Shown here: positions 53,501 to 63,760 of the stretch, in pieces
Position numbering within the stretch: the stretch's first letter is position 1
Layout of the letters: every line of letters begins with the position of its first letter
Translations under genes and position numbers: made by a program
Notes under the pieces: generated by a model
Database searches by the model: none
Seen by the model: only the letters and a program-made list of their open reading frames with translations
Told to the model about the DNA's origin: nothing
Origin: Tersicoccus mangrovi
Lineage (GTDB): Bacteria; Actinomycetota; Actinomycetes; Actinomycetales; Micrococcaceae
Direction: 5' to 3'
Assembly: GCF_036881825.1 (NCBI RefSeq)
Contig: NZ_JBAJMW010000005.1
Coordinates: 1-64,000 of the forward strand
Length of the DNA stretch: 64,000 nucleotides

Positions 53501-54697
53501 CTGCTGCTCGACGGGTACGGGCAGCTGCAGGACGAGTTCGAGGACGTCGAGCGGAACGTGCACGCCCTGATCTCCCGTGGCGGCGGGTACGGCATCCACG
53601 TCGTCGTCACCTCCTCGCGGATGAACGAGGTGCGCCTCGCCCAGCAGGCGTTCTTCGGCACCCGCATCGAGCTGCGGCTCGGTGAACCGGCGGAGTCGGC
53701 GCACGGCCGGAAGCTGGCCGAGTCGATCGCCGCGGACCGGCCCGGCCGCGCCCTGACCGACCGCAAGCTGCTCGGCCACGTCGCGCTGCCGCGGATCGAC
53801 GGGGTGGACGACGTCGACACGATGCAGGAGGGGCTGCGCTCCCTCGTCGCCGACGTCGCCGCGTCCACCGAGGACCGGGCGATGGCGGTGCGCGTTCTGC
53901 CGGCCCTGGTCGAGGCGGAGAGCGTCCCGACGCCGCGGCGGCGCGGCCGGGTGCCGCTGGGCATCCGCGAGAACGACCTCGAGACCGAGGTGCTCGACCT
54001 GCGGGGCGCCGACCGGCACCTGCTGGTGCTCGGCGACGACGGGTGCGGCAAGACCAACCTCCTGCGCACCCTCACCCGCCGGCTGCGCGAGCAGTACACG
54101 GCGGAGGAGATCGTCTTCGCCGTGTTCGACCCGCGGCGCGGCCTCGAGGGCGAGATCCCCGACGAGTACCTCGGCGGCTACGCGTCCAGCGCGGCCCTGG
54201 CCGAGCAGCTCGCCGGCGCGGTCTCCACCGAGCTGGCCGAACGCGTCGCCGACGCCGAGCACGCCGCGACCGCTCCCGCCGTCGTCCTGCTCATCGACGA
54301 CTACGACATCCTCACCGCGGGCGGCACCGCCCCGCTCTCGCGGCTCACCTCGTTCCTGCCGCTCGGTGCGCAGATCGGGCTGCACGCCGTGCTGACCCGG
54401 CGGGTGCGGGGCGCGAGCCGCGGCATCTACGAGTCGTTCTTCACGGCACTGCGCGACTCCGGCGGCACCGGGCTGCTGATGTCCGGCGATCGCGGCGAGG
54501 GCGTCCTGCTCAACGGGCTCCGGGCTCGCCAGCTGCCCGTCGGCCGGGCCCAGGTGCTGCGGCCGGGCAGTGCCGCCGCGACCGTGCAGTTGTTCCACAA
54601 CGAGGTGGCCGCGACCGACGAGGTCGGCGAGGGCACCGTCACCGGGCCGATCGGCCTGGTTCCGTCCGCTCGTTCTCAGGAAGGGAGCGCCTCGTGA
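50510..54697 (+). CDS. eccC: Type VII secretion FtsK/SpoIIIE ATPase EccC
   Basis: The 1395-residue motor has two N-terminal TM helices (about 35-80) and three ATPase domains. Walker A sites are GATGSGKSEML (Lys497), GGPSSGKSTLL (Lys897) and GDDGCGKTNLL (Lys1181). Domain 1 has a complete Walker B, LVVIIDEFGELL, and YKGGATFAPFEGAPH. Domain 2 has LLLDGYG and domain 3 LLIDDYD, both lacking the catalytic Glu, so only domain 1 should hydrolyse ATP, as in other EccC proteins. An Ala/Pro-rich linker (about 730-810) joins domains 1 and 2. It recognises substrate C-terminal signals and powers export. Four-base overlaps on both sides place it in one operon with its neighbours. Confidence 0.94.
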   Translation: MSVRLVHRPGRTTPASRTPEPFVLNAPPPVEAGRGGMNMMSLIPLLGAGASMTVMMLFRGSSLAAVGALMMIVTVLASIVMLISQRGKAGRHRREQRENYLDYLERSRAELRAGEQQAVRTAQDGNPAPTALFDIVRNPARLWERRRANEDFLHVRLGTGTRPLRPITVTESAGALQQTDPFMDSELRLLQRRYEASPGLPLTVPLDSAGNVSIVGDRAFTLEVARILVLQAAAFHSPEDLHLAVAVPEDRRDDVAWLAWLPHLADQRHAHATGPVRRLARDAAELTDVLADDLNARSTMAAEARKNFLRAGIGTALPRLLVVSDAYGDLPGELQLTDKRATPGSLGITTLHLVRERNQEPSEVGLRITQTADGYRLENHLADPLSPAVQEGELTALPVATAEALSRELASLRLSADSLEHETSSGTDDFLTMLGLSVDATADDVRRLWAPRAEVDFLRVPLGPDDRGRPVLLDLKESAQFGMGPHGLCVGATGSGKSEMLRSLVLGLLATHAPDVLSMVLVDYKGGATFAPFEGAPHVAGVITNLSDDVAMIERVYASLAGEIQRRQEVLKAAGNIANITDYQLLRRERLDRGEHLPPLPHLVVIIDEFGELLTARPDFIELFLSIGRIGRSIGVHLLLSSQRIEGGKLRGLDTYLSYRIGLRTLSEAESRTVLETPDAFHLPPVPGFGYLKVDTTTYTRFKAGYVSGPAEDVARAEEAEPVEVEPEVALVPRYAATLDGGTPASAAVGSAASAPVSEQTFAGTGAFGGSRSRARASAPEADVPAVPAAAAAAPGSGPSRRTTGPTVLSTLMGVLSRFPRAVDPIWLPPLPVAMALDSAAGAPQSTSAGLRIPGGNLQVPIGLLDDPARQWQGLWQLDLTAAGGNVHIVGGPSSGKSTLLRTVAASLALTHSPAEVGIYAVDLLGSGLLALQDLPHVGGVAVRTNREVVRRTVDELMGMLAVRERVFEERGIDSLATLRRLAGRGDLPGIASADVVLLLDGYGQLQDEFEDVERNVHALISRGGGYGIHVVVTSSRMNEVRLAQQAFFGTRIELRLGEPAESAHGRKLAESIAADRPGRALTDRKLLGHVALPRIDGVDDVDTMQEGLRSLVADVAASTEDRAMAVRVLPALVEAESVPTPRRRGRVPLGIRENDLETEVLDLRGADRHLLVLGDDGCGKTNLLRTLTRRLREQYTAEEIVFAVFDPRRGLEGEIPDEYLGGYASSAALAEQLAGAVSTELAERVADAEHAATAPAVVLLIDDYDILTAGGTAPLSRLTSFLPLGAQIGLHAVLTRRVRGASRGIYESFFTALRDSGGTGLLMSGDRGEGVLLNGLRARQLPVGRAQVLRPGSAAATVQLFHNEVAATDEVGEGTVTGPIGLVPSARSQEGSAS

Positions 54698-55215
54698 GCG
54701 CCGACTGGGTGATCGCCTGCCGGACCCACCCGCAACCGGACCACCTGGCCGCGGCCGTCGGCGCCGTGGCCGGTGAGCGGTACGTGCGTCAGGACGCGGA
54801 GGGGCTGCTGCTGGAGGTGGCCGCCACCGTGACCGGGCCGGCCGACGTCATGGTCGAACTGCCGCGGCTGATCCGGGTGGGCGCCGAGGCAGGCCGCGTG
54901 CTTGCCGGCGCCACCGTCACCGAGTTCCCCGACGGTCCCGCGGGTTTCCCGTCCCTCTCGCCCGACGCCGAGCCGGTCTGGTGGGTCGAGGTGCACGCCG
55001 TCTCACCCGACGGGCAGCCGGTGGCCGAGCGGCTGGCGCTGACGATCGGCGGTGCGTTCGCCGGGCACGTCGCCGGTCCTCCGCCGGGCCTGGTGGGGAC
55101 GCCCGGGTCGGTGCTGGCGCGGCCTCCGTCGGCGTCTGGGCCGGCTGACGGGCCCTCCGGGCCGTCGTCCTTGCCGGCTGACGCGCCGACTGACACCGCG
55201 GGAGGAGACCGATGA
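54694..55215 (+). CDS. Unrecognised protein of the T7SS operon
   Basis: The GTG at 54694 overlaps the eccC stop (GTGA) and has AAGGGAG upstream. The 173-residue product has an alpha/beta part (1-125; ADWVIACRTHPQPDHLAAAV, GLLLEVAATVTGPADVMVE, VWWVEVHAVSPDGQPVAERL) and a Pro/Ser/Gly-rich tail. No TM or signal. The coupling to eccC and to the DUF6177-like gene suggests an accessory cytosolic role in secretion; no function is known to me. Confidence 0.75.
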   Translation: MSADWVIACRTHPQPDHLAAAVGAVAGERYVRQDAEGLLLEVAATVTGPADVMVELPRLIRVGAEAGRVLAGATVTEFPDGPAGFPSLSPDAEPVWWVEVHAVSPDGQPVAERLALTIGGAFAGHVAGPPPGLVGTPGSVLARPPSASGPADGPSGPSSLPADAPTDTAGGDR

Positions 55216-56183
55216 GCCTCTTCGACTTCGCCACCGCCGACACCGCGGTCCTCTTCCAGGACAAGCCGGTCGTGCACCGGTCGGCGTGGCTCGACCTCGC
55301 TGCCGCCCGGGCCGCCGAGGAGGGTCGCTTCCTCGCCGTCATCACCCCGCCGGACAGCGCCCTCACGCTGCCGGCCAACGACCTGCTCTCGCAGCCGGGC
55401 CGCCGGTGGCTGGTCACCCGCCACGACGGCCGGTTCCACGACGGCTACACCGGGCGGCTCTACGACTGGGACGGCGAGGTGTTCAGCATGGTCGACGAGC
55501 TGGCCGACGAGTTCCTCGTCGCCGACGCCGAGCCGGACGCTGCGCTGCACCTCCGGGCCGAGCTGCTGCACCCCGCCGCGCACGGCACGCGGGTCGGCGA
55601 GCTCGCGCAGACTCTGTTCATGCTGTTGACCGGGCAGGAACCGACCGGGTGGGGCACCCACGAACCGGCGAGCGAGCCGTGGGACGTCTCCGCACTCACG
55701 GACCACTGCTTCCGGATCGCGCCGCACCGGTCACGGCTGGTCGTCGTCGGTGCCCCGCAGCCGGGCAGCCAGGTGGCGGCGGTCGGCGTGCTCGAGGTGG
55801 TGCGCACGGCGACCGGTGTCAGCGAGTCGCTCGAACTGCTGGTCGAGACCGCGGAGCCGCTCGACGACCTGGCCCTCGACTACGTCGCCCGGGCGCTCAC
55901 CCGGCACGCGGTGCGCACCGGGCTCGTCGGCCACGCGCTGGGGTTGCCGTCCCTGAACCGCCCGGCGCGGTTCACGGGGGCCTCGGTGCCGGCGCTGGCC
56001 GTGTTCGGTCCCGATGCGCTGCGATCCTCCGGCCCCGATGCGGCCCGGCGGCTGGCCGGGGACCGGGCCGAGCTGGTCGGCCCGTCGGCGGCACGGTCGC
56101 TCGTCGTCGCGTACGGGCAGGATCCCGACGGCGTCCACCCGCTCGAGCAGCATGCCCAGCTGGTGCAGCGCCTCGCGGGGTGA
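55212..56183 (+). CDS. DUF6177-like T7SS accessory protein
   Basis: The 323-residue protein begins MSLFDFATADTAVLFQDKPV and has blocks RFLAVITPPDSALTLPANDL, WGTHEPASEPWDVSALTDHC and DDLALDYVARALTRHAVRTG. I associate this with DUF6177, a family found next to EccC in actinobacterial ESX loci. It is soluble, without TM. It is the last gene of the plus-strand operon and overlaps the previous gene by four bases. Function is unknown. Confidence 0.75.
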   Translation: MSLFDFATADTAVLFQDKPVVHRSAWLDLAAARAAEEGRFLAVITPPDSALTLPANDLLSQPGRRWLVTRHDGRFHDGYTGRLYDWDGEVFSMVDELADEFLVADAEPDAALHLRAELLHPAAHGTRVGELAQTLFMLLTGQEPTGWGTHEPASEPWDVSALTDHCFRIAPHRSRLVVVGAPQPGSQVAAVGVLEVVRTATGVSESLELLVETAEPLDDLALDYVARALTRHAVRTGLVGHALGLPSLNRPARFTGASVPALAVFGPDALRSSGPDAARRLAGDRAELVGPSAARSLVVAYGQDPDGVHPLEQHAQLVQRLAG

Positions 56184-56304
56184 GGGTTTCGCCGCGTCGC
56201 GTGTCTCGCATCGTCGCGGGTGGTGCGCTGCCCACATCGGGCGTCGCCTCATCCGTGCGTCCGTCGGTTACGCCCTTGTCCCGTGGTCTTTGACCGGGAC
56301 TGAC

Positions 56305-56359
56305 GGGCGGAACTGACGGACTCACGGGACGCCCCGGGCGGAACTGACGGACTCACGGC
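56305..56359. repeat. Two tandem 24-bp repeats with a 31-bp period
   Basis: GGGCGGAACTGACGGACTCA plus CGG occurs at 56305 and again at 56336, differing only at the last base. It lies about 120 bases past the end of the DUF6177-like gene, in a 563-base stretch (56184-56746) with no gene. Confidence 0.7.
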
Positions 56360-56490
56360 ATCGAGGCGCGGCTTGACGGGTCCGGGAGCTGAACCAAGAC
56401 GCCGGACGTGCCGAAGTCACGTCACGTCGCTCGTCCCGAAGCGCCCTCCATCCCCTGACACGCGCACGACGGTGGGGATATAGCGCTCTA

Positions 56491-56738
56491 TCCCAAGAAA
56501 CCTCGGAGTGTCGCGGGATCGGGCGGATGGCCGCCACAGCGTCACCACCCCATCCCGACGCAACCCGGCGAGTCGCGGGACCGGGCGCCCGGCCGCCCTA
56601 GCACCGACACCCCCTCCCGACGCAACCCGGCGAGTCGCGGGACCGAGCGCTGAGCGGTGGCGGTGCAACCACGCCCTCCCCACCAATTCCGGCGTGTCCG
56701 GGGATCGGGTGCATCACCCGACGCCGCCGGCCGGAACG
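56491..56738. repeat. Four-copy tandem repeat with an exact 62-bp period
   Basis: Units begin at 56491, 56553, 56615 and 56677. The two central units share TCCCGACGCAACCCGGCGAG and TCGCGGGACC; the outer units are diverged (for example AGTGTCGCGGGATCGGG in unit 1). The second half of each unit is poorly conserved. No open frame spans it convincingly. It sits between the ends of the secretion operon and of the FHA operon. Confidence 0.8.
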
Positions 56739-56746
56739 GCCGGACC

Positions 56747-57442
56747 TCAGTCGTCGATCGGGGTGTCGAGGATCGCGAGGTCGTCGGCGGTGACGAGGTG
56801 CGACGTGATGGCGTGCTCCACGAGCCGGGCGCGGCGATTCGACGCCGGTCCCCCGCCCGTCGCCCGCAGGCCGGTGACGCCGACGCGGTCGAGCTTCTCG
56901 CACACGTTGTCGAGCTTGCGGTTGAACTTGGACTGGGACCAGCCGAGCCGTTCGGCCGCCTTCGCCGAGGAGGGGATGTTGGCGAAACCGGTGCCGTCGC
57001 GACGCAGCGACGGTTCGGCGAGTGCCACGATGAGGGCCTTCTGGCTCGGCGTGAACACGACCATGCCGATCGTCGTCTCCCCCGAGGCGTCCGCGGTGCG
57101 GGGATCGGCCCGGAAGGTCGGGGTGGCGATGTGGATGGCCAGCTCGTAGGTCGTCGACCCGGCCGTGAACACGACGGTCGTCTGCCCGAACACCAGCGGC
57201 AGCTGGGCACCCGGTGCGAGCCAGGCCTGCATGCCGCCGGACCCGTCGGCGATGGTCGCCGAGAGCAGCGACCCGACGTTGGCGAGCCACCACAGCCGAT
57301 CCCGGCAGACGATCTGCAGGAACACCCGGTGCAGGTAGGGGTTGTCGTCGATCCGCAGGTCGCCCTCGCGGCCGATCGTGAAGACCCCGTCCGGCGAGGG
57401 CGTGTACCACTCCCCGCAGAACTCGACGGTCAGCTCCGCCAT
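56747..57442 (-). CDS. FHA-like domain protein
   Basis: From the ATG at 57440-57442 the protein has 231 residues. The N-terminal part reads GVFTIGREGDLRIDDNPYLH and RVFLQIVCRDRLWWLANVGS, which fits an FHA fold with the GR motif but with HRVFLQI in place of the usual SRxH; phosphothreonine binding is thus uncertain. Residues 140-231 contain VVFTPSQKALIVALAEPSLR and a basic helical part (SQSKFNRKLDNVCEKLDRVG) that could be a winged helix. It is the last gene of the minus-strand signalling operon. Confidence 0.75.
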   Translation of the reverse strand: MAELTVEFCGEWYTPSPDGVFTIGREGDLRIDDNPYLHRVFLQIVCRDRLWWLANVGSLLSATIADGSGGMQAWLAPGAQLPLVFGQTTVVFTAGSTTYELAIHIATPTFRADPRTADASGETTIGMVVFTPSQKALIVALAEPSLRRDGTGFANIPSSAKAAERLGWSQSKFNRKLDNVCEKLDRVGVTGLRATGGGPASNRRARLVEHAITSHLVTADDLAILDTPIDD

Positions 57443-57569
57443 GCCATCTCCCCCGGTGCGCCGCCGTCCGCGGATCCCCCCTGGACCCGGCCCGACGGGC
57501 GAACGCGGCACCAGTCTGACACAGCGCCCACCGCCGGCCGGCGCATCCGTCGGCGTGGTGCGGCGGCAC

Positions 57570-59315
57570 TCACGCGAGATCCTCCAGCACGGCGGTGACG
57601 CCGTCGCCCAGGTCGATCCCGTCGCCCGATCGCAGCGGCAGTGAGGCGCCGCCCTGGAGGCGCCGGGCCGGCTGTCCCGGGTGGGTGAGCACGGTGCCGT
57701 TCGTCGAGTGCAGGTCGGTCGCGCGCCACCCGTCCGCGACCCGCTCGATGCGCAGATGGGATCGGGAGACGTCCGACTGCGGGCTCGGCACGGTGACGAG
57801 CCGGACGTCGGACGGGTCCGCTCCGGCGGGCAGCGCCGGACGGCGACCGAGGATCGTGATGCCGTCGAGCGGCACGACGTCGCCCGTCGCGAAGACCGCG
57901 CACGGTCCGCCCGGGGCGCGACGGCTTGCGGTACGCAGCGCCTGTTGCTCCGCGCCCGTGAGGGTGAGACCGTCGTGGTCCTCGGCGTCGGCCGGTGCGG
58001 CGGCCGGACGGACGGCTGCGGAGGCGACGGGACCAGTGGCCGCGGGAGTCGCAGCGTCGGGCGAGGCGGATTCCGACGACGGGCGCCGGGCGTCGTGACT
58101 CACGGGCGATCCCGACTCCGGTGACCGCGATGTCCCAGGGGACGGCACAGACGACGACGCCGCCCCAGGTGCGGCGAACCGGCTCGCGTCCAGCCGCCAG
58201 GGCACGGCATCGATGAGGCTGCGCGGCCGGGAACTCGGTGCCGCGGTGTCGGTGGACAGGGTGCCGGCGGCCGCGGTGTCGGTGGCCGGGGCATCGTGAG
58301 CCGGGGTGGCGACGTCCGGGGCATCGGGAACCGCCGTGGCCTCCGAGGCCGATGCCGTTGTCGACGCCGACTCGTCCGACCGCTCGCGGTCAGCCACCGG
58401 CTCCACCGTGGCCGGTCCATGAAGCGACCGTGCACCGGTGGCCGCGCCGAAAGGTGCGGCGCGGGTGACCAGCGGCTGCTCTCCCGTGGGCGGCGCGATC
58501 ATCGTCTCGCCGGACACGGGCACGTCGTCCTCCGCCGCGGTCTCCGGTTCCTGCGTATGGCTGCGGGCGACGTCGTCGACGGTGTCGTTCACGCGGACCG
58601 CGCCGGCTCGTGCGGCGCCGTCGACGAGGAGACGCCATACCGTGTCGTCGATGTCGACAGCCTCGCTACCCGAGGGACCACCCGGAGAACCGGAGGCCCC
58701 GTCACCGTCCAGAGCGACGATGTACCGCCCACCGCGGGGCAGGCGCCGTTCCGTCCACGTGAATGCCTCGGCGCCCGAGACGACGTCGGTGGCTCCCGCT
58801 GCGTCGCTCCGGGCGTCCTCGTGGCGCACCGTGGCCGTGCCTCGGACGAGCACCCGCACGGCGTCGTCGTCGAATCGCAGCACCGCGAACGCCGGCAGGG
58901 CCAGGAGGTCGCCGCGAGACGTCGAGGATCGGGAGCCGGGAGAGTCCGACGGCGCGGGGCCCGAGACGCCGGAGCCCGCCACCGCAGCGCTCGACCCTGC
59001 CGGGATCTCCACCGCAGCGCCCGACGCCGCAGCGCTCACCACGACAGCGCCGAGACCCGTCTGGATCGCCCCGAGGACGCCGGCCAGGTCGCGGACCGAC
59101 TCGAGGCCGGACCACACCGCGTCGGCGGCTGTCGCAGTGTCCTCGGGCAGCAGGAGCACGGTGGAGCCGTGCACGATCAGGATGGCCGTGCCGGCCGTGG
59201 AGGCGACCGACGGGGCGAAGCGGTTGCCGTCGCTCACGGTCGACTGCTCGGAGGCCGGCTGGACGGCAGTCGGCTGCGTTCCGGCCGAGCCGGCGGCCGG
59301 TGTCGACGCGCTCAC
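57570..59315 (-). CDS. Large FHA-domain protein with a low-complexity middle
   Basis: The GTG at 59313-59315 overlaps the stop of the RDD-FHA gene by four bases. The 581-residue protein has an N-terminal domain (about 35-230; TAILIVHGSTVLLLPEDT, LPAFAVLRFDDDAVRVLV), a Thr/Ala/Ser/Pro-rich disordered part (about 260-450) and a C-terminal FHA domain (about 480-581). The FHA domain has ILGRRPALP, VSRSHLRIERVADG and HSTNGTVLTHPG, all phosphopeptide-contact motifs. It lacks TM segments. The N-terminal part is shared in style with the FHA protein at 62474. It is a likely phospho-reader for the kinase in this operon. Confidence 0.85.
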   Translation of the reverse strand: MSASTPAAGSAGTQPTAVQPASEQSTVSDGNRFAPSVASTAGTAILIVHGSTVLLLPEDTATAADAVWSGLESVRDLAGVLGAIQTGLGAVVVSAAASGAAVEIPAGSSAAVAGSGVSGPAPSDSPGSRSSTSRGDLLALPAFAVLRFDDDAVRVLVRGTATVRHEDARSDAAGATDVVSGAEAFTWTERRLPRGGRYIVALDGDGASGSPGGPSGSEAVDIDDTVWRLLVDGAARAGAVRVNDTVDDVARSHTQEPETAAEDDVPVSGETMIAPPTGEQPLVTRAAPFGAATGARSLHGPATVEPVADRERSDESASTTASASEATAVPDAPDVATPAHDAPATDTAAAGTLSTDTAAPSSRPRSLIDAVPWRLDASRFAAPGAASSSVPSPGTSRSPESGSPVSHDARRPSSESASPDAATPAATGPVASAAVRPAAAPADAEDHDGLTLTGAEQQALRTASRRAPGGPCAVFATGDVVPLDGITILGRRPALPAGADPSDVRLVTVPSPQSDVSRSHLRIERVADGWRATDLHSTNGTVLTHPGQPARRLQGGASLPLRSGDGIDLGDGVTAVLEDLA

Positions 59316-60535
59316 GTGCGGCTCACCGCGATGGTCCGGTCGCCGAGGTGCACGAGCGCGCCGTCGACGGCGAGGACGGGCACGCCGGGGTCCGCCGTCG
59401 TGCGGTCGCCGTTCGGCGGGGTGACGGCGGTGCCGTTCGTCGAGCGCCGGTCCGTGACCCAGACGCCCTCCGCGTGTGCGGAGAGGTGGGCGTGCGTCTT
59501 CGAGATGCTCCGACCGGGGTCCGGCAGGTTGACGAGCAGCACGTCGCCCTCCTCGGGGGCGTTGACCGGGTTGCGGCCGACCAGCGCCTCCCCCCGGAGC
59601 GTCAGCGCGCTGCCGTCGTCGAAGGCGAGCCGCCAGGCCGTGGACCGCGGGCGCGCCATGCGGGTCTGTTCGAGGTCGTCGTCCCCGGCACTCGGTGCGG
59701 TGGGAGCGGCCGGGGCGACGGCGGCCCGCTGTGCCGTGACCGGTGCCGAGCTGCCCGGTGTCGAGGTTCCCGGTGCCGCGAGGGAGACGCCGAGGTCGAT
59801 GGACGACGCGTGCGTCCGGTACGCAGCGGCGCCCGTGGACGTCTCCGACCCGGCGTCCGCAGCGGTCGGAGCAGTGTTCACCGACACGGGAGACGAGCCG
59901 GCCGGAACAGCGGCGGCCGCGCTGGAGGCACGGCCGTGGTCGCCCGCGGCGGTCCGGTCGACCGAGCCGCCGCCGTCGGCCGTTCCGCGGTCGTCCCCGC
60001 GTCGGCCGGCCGTCCGACCGCGGTCGGCCGCGTTGCCCGCGAGCGGGTCGCGGCCGAGCGTCGCGTCGACCACCCAGGTGCCGGCGGCCTTGTCGTGCCA
60101 GCCCTGCCGCTGCCGGTCGCGGTCCCAGACGTTGGAGACGGTCACGAGCAGCGGCCCGATCACGGGCACGATCCCGGCCACCACGACGATGGCCGTGCGG
60201 ACCAGGACCCGCCACCAGCCCGGTGCCGCCTCCCGCGCGTCGACCGTCCGGATGCCGACCGTGACGCCGCCGACAGTCCGCCCGCGCGTCGCCTCCCACC
60301 ACCACTGCACCAGCACGACGAGCAGGGCGACCGCGGAGCCGACGACGACGACGGGCGTCACCGCACCGTCGGGCCCCTGCGCTGCGGCGATCACCGCGGT
60401 GGCCGCACCGACGACCACGAGGATCACGGCGTCGATGAGGCGCGCGACGAGTCGCTTGCCGGTGGACGCGTTGACCAGCCGGCGGCGCGCCGCGGCGTTC
60501 GCCTCACCGGCGGGGGTGGTGGTCGCCGCGCTCAT
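59312..60535 (-). CDS. RDD-family membrane protein with a C-terminal FHA domain
   Basis: The 407-residue protein has an RDD domain (about 20-160) with GKRLVARLIDAVILVVVGAA, TVGGVTVGIRTVD and a long hydrophobic segment near 110-135. A disordered Ala/Ser/Thr-rich part (170-295) follows, then an FHA domain (LVGRNPVNAPEEGD, SISKTHAHLSAHAEG, RRSTNGTAV). The threonine before the FHA domain, in DLEQTRMARP, looks like a kinase target site for self-binding, as in GarA-type proteins; this is inference. It is membrane-bound and reads phosphothreonine on the cytosolic face. Confidence 0.87.
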   Translation of the reverse strand: MSAATTTPAGEANAAARRRLVNASTGKRLVARLIDAVILVVVGAATAVIAAAQGPDGAVTPVVVVGSAVALLVVLVQWWWEATRGRTVGGVTVGIRTVDAREAAPGWWRVLVRTAIVVVAGIVPVIGPLLVTVSNVWDRDRQRQGWHDKAAGTWVVDATLGRDPLAGNAADRGRTAGRRGDDRGTADGGGSVDRTAAGDHGRASSAAAAVPAGSSPVSVNTAPTAADAGSETSTGAAAYRTHASSIDLGVSLAAPGTSTPGSSAPVTAQRAAVAPAAPTAPSAGDDDLEQTRMARPRSTAWRLAFDDGSALTLRGEALVGRNPVNAPEEGDVLLVNLPDPGRSISKTHAHLSAHAEGVWVTDRRSTNGTAVTPPNGDRTTADPGVPVLAVDGALVHLGDRTIAVSRT

Positions 60536-60668
60536 GGCATCCTCTCGGTCCGGATGGTGTCGGGGATCGTATCGGCGATCAGGATCGGGATCACGGCAGC
60601 CGACAGCCGGCGGATCGACGACCCGATACTCGCGGCGAGCGAGGCCGCCCGCGTCCGGGGTGCCGTCG

Positions 60669-62473
<1,805 letters not shown>

Positions 62474-62477
<4 letters not shown>

Positions 62478-63760
62478 GGGCGTGCCTCGAAGGTCAGGAC
62501 GACGCCGTCGCCGAGGTCCACCACGTCGCCGTCGAGGAGCATCGTCGACTCCCCGCGGCCGAGCCGGCGTGGAGGCTGTCCAATGCGGCGCAGCAGGGTG
62601 CCGTTGGTGGACTCGAGGTCGTCGAGCAGCACGTGCCAGCCGTCCAGCCGGACGCGGACGTGCGAGCGGGAGACGTCGCCGTTCGGGCTGGCGACGGTCA
62701 CGATGCGCGGCATGTCGGCCCCGGCGCCGCGGGTGACGGCGGGCTGGCGGCCGACGACGGCCGGCCGGTCCAGCTCGACCCGCCGGCCGTCGGCGAGAGT
62801 GAGCACGCCGAGCGACGGGCGCGGCACGCGGCGCGGATCCGCGGCCAGGGGCCGGCCGCAGCGGCCGCAGTCACGGGCGGCCGGCGGGTTGGCGTGGCCG
62901 TCGGGGCAGACGCGGGCGAGCACGAGTGGCCCGGTCGACGGACGGTCGGCGGCCTCACCGGTGCCGATGGTGGGCGCGGACGACGGCGGGGCGGGGATCG
63001 CCGTCGGGGCCGGAACAGGCGACGACGACGGCGGTTCGCCGGGCTCGGCCGCCGATGCGGTGTCCGGCGACGGCAGCTCGAAGGCGTCGGGTGTCGACGG
63101 CTCCGATGCCTCGGACGGCCCGACCGCGTCCGACGCCGGGAGGTCCACCTGCTCCGGCGGCTCGACCGCGTCGGATGCCGCCGCAGATCGCTCGGGCACC
63201 GCGCCGGCATCGGCATCGCCGTCCGACACCGCGTCCGACACCGCCTCCGACACCGCGTCCGACACCGCCTCCGGCAGCGCGAACGTGAGCTCGGACGCGG
63301 CGACGATGCCGGCGCGCAGGGGTAGCCACACGCCGTCGTCCTCGCCAGGACCGCCGCCGGCTGAACCGGGGGCCGAGGGCCCGGTGGACGCCGTCACGGA
63401 CCGGGCGTCGGCGACGATCTCGGAGTCGGTGCCGTCCTGCCACTGCCGGTCTCCGTCGGCGTCGGTCACGGTGACCGTGCCCGCCCCGCGGACGGCCGGG
63501 GTCACGGTGCGGCCGGCCACGCGCAGCACGATCCCGTCGGCACTGCCGAGGACGGCGCCGGCGAAGGCGCCGATACTCGTGGGGTCGCCGACGGGCAGGC
63601 CGCCGGTCCCGGAGTCGACGGTGAGGGCGTCCCAGATGCGCGCGCCCGTGTCCGCGGGGGTGCCCGGTGGCAGCAGCACCATGGCCCCGGCGTCGTCACC
63701 GGCGGAGGGCAACCGGGCCAGGAGCGTCCAGTCGCCGGAGCGGTAGCGCGCCGCGGTCAT
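62474..63760 (-). CDS. FHA-domain protein with a zinc ribbon
   Basis: The 428-residue protein has an N-terminal domain (1-170; DWTLLARLPSAGDDAGAMVL) and an acidic disordered middle containing a four-residue SDAV/SEAV repeat. A short zinc-ribbon-like Cys set follows (CPDGHANPP...CGRCG), then a C-terminal FHA domain with VVGRQPAVTRGAGA, VSRSHVRVRLDG and LESTNGTLL. It is soluble. Four-base overlaps with both the phosphatase gene and the kinase gene show tight coupling; it may bring kinase and phosphatase to phosphorylated substrates. Confidence 0.87.
63222..63281 (-). repeat. 12-bp coding minisatellite in the FHA gene
   Basis: Five tandem copies of TCCGACACCGCG/C (the last one diverged) encode alternating SDAV/SEAV on the minus strand. 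It lies in the disordered linker, where length changes are tolerated. Confidence 0.75.

Noticed and set aside
50102..54598. 1498-codon open frame on the minus strand opposite eccC
   Set aside because: It is an antisense shadow of eccC: low-complexity Gly/Arg/Val/Asp composition, no domain, and the plus strand encodes full FtsK/SpoIIIE motifs.
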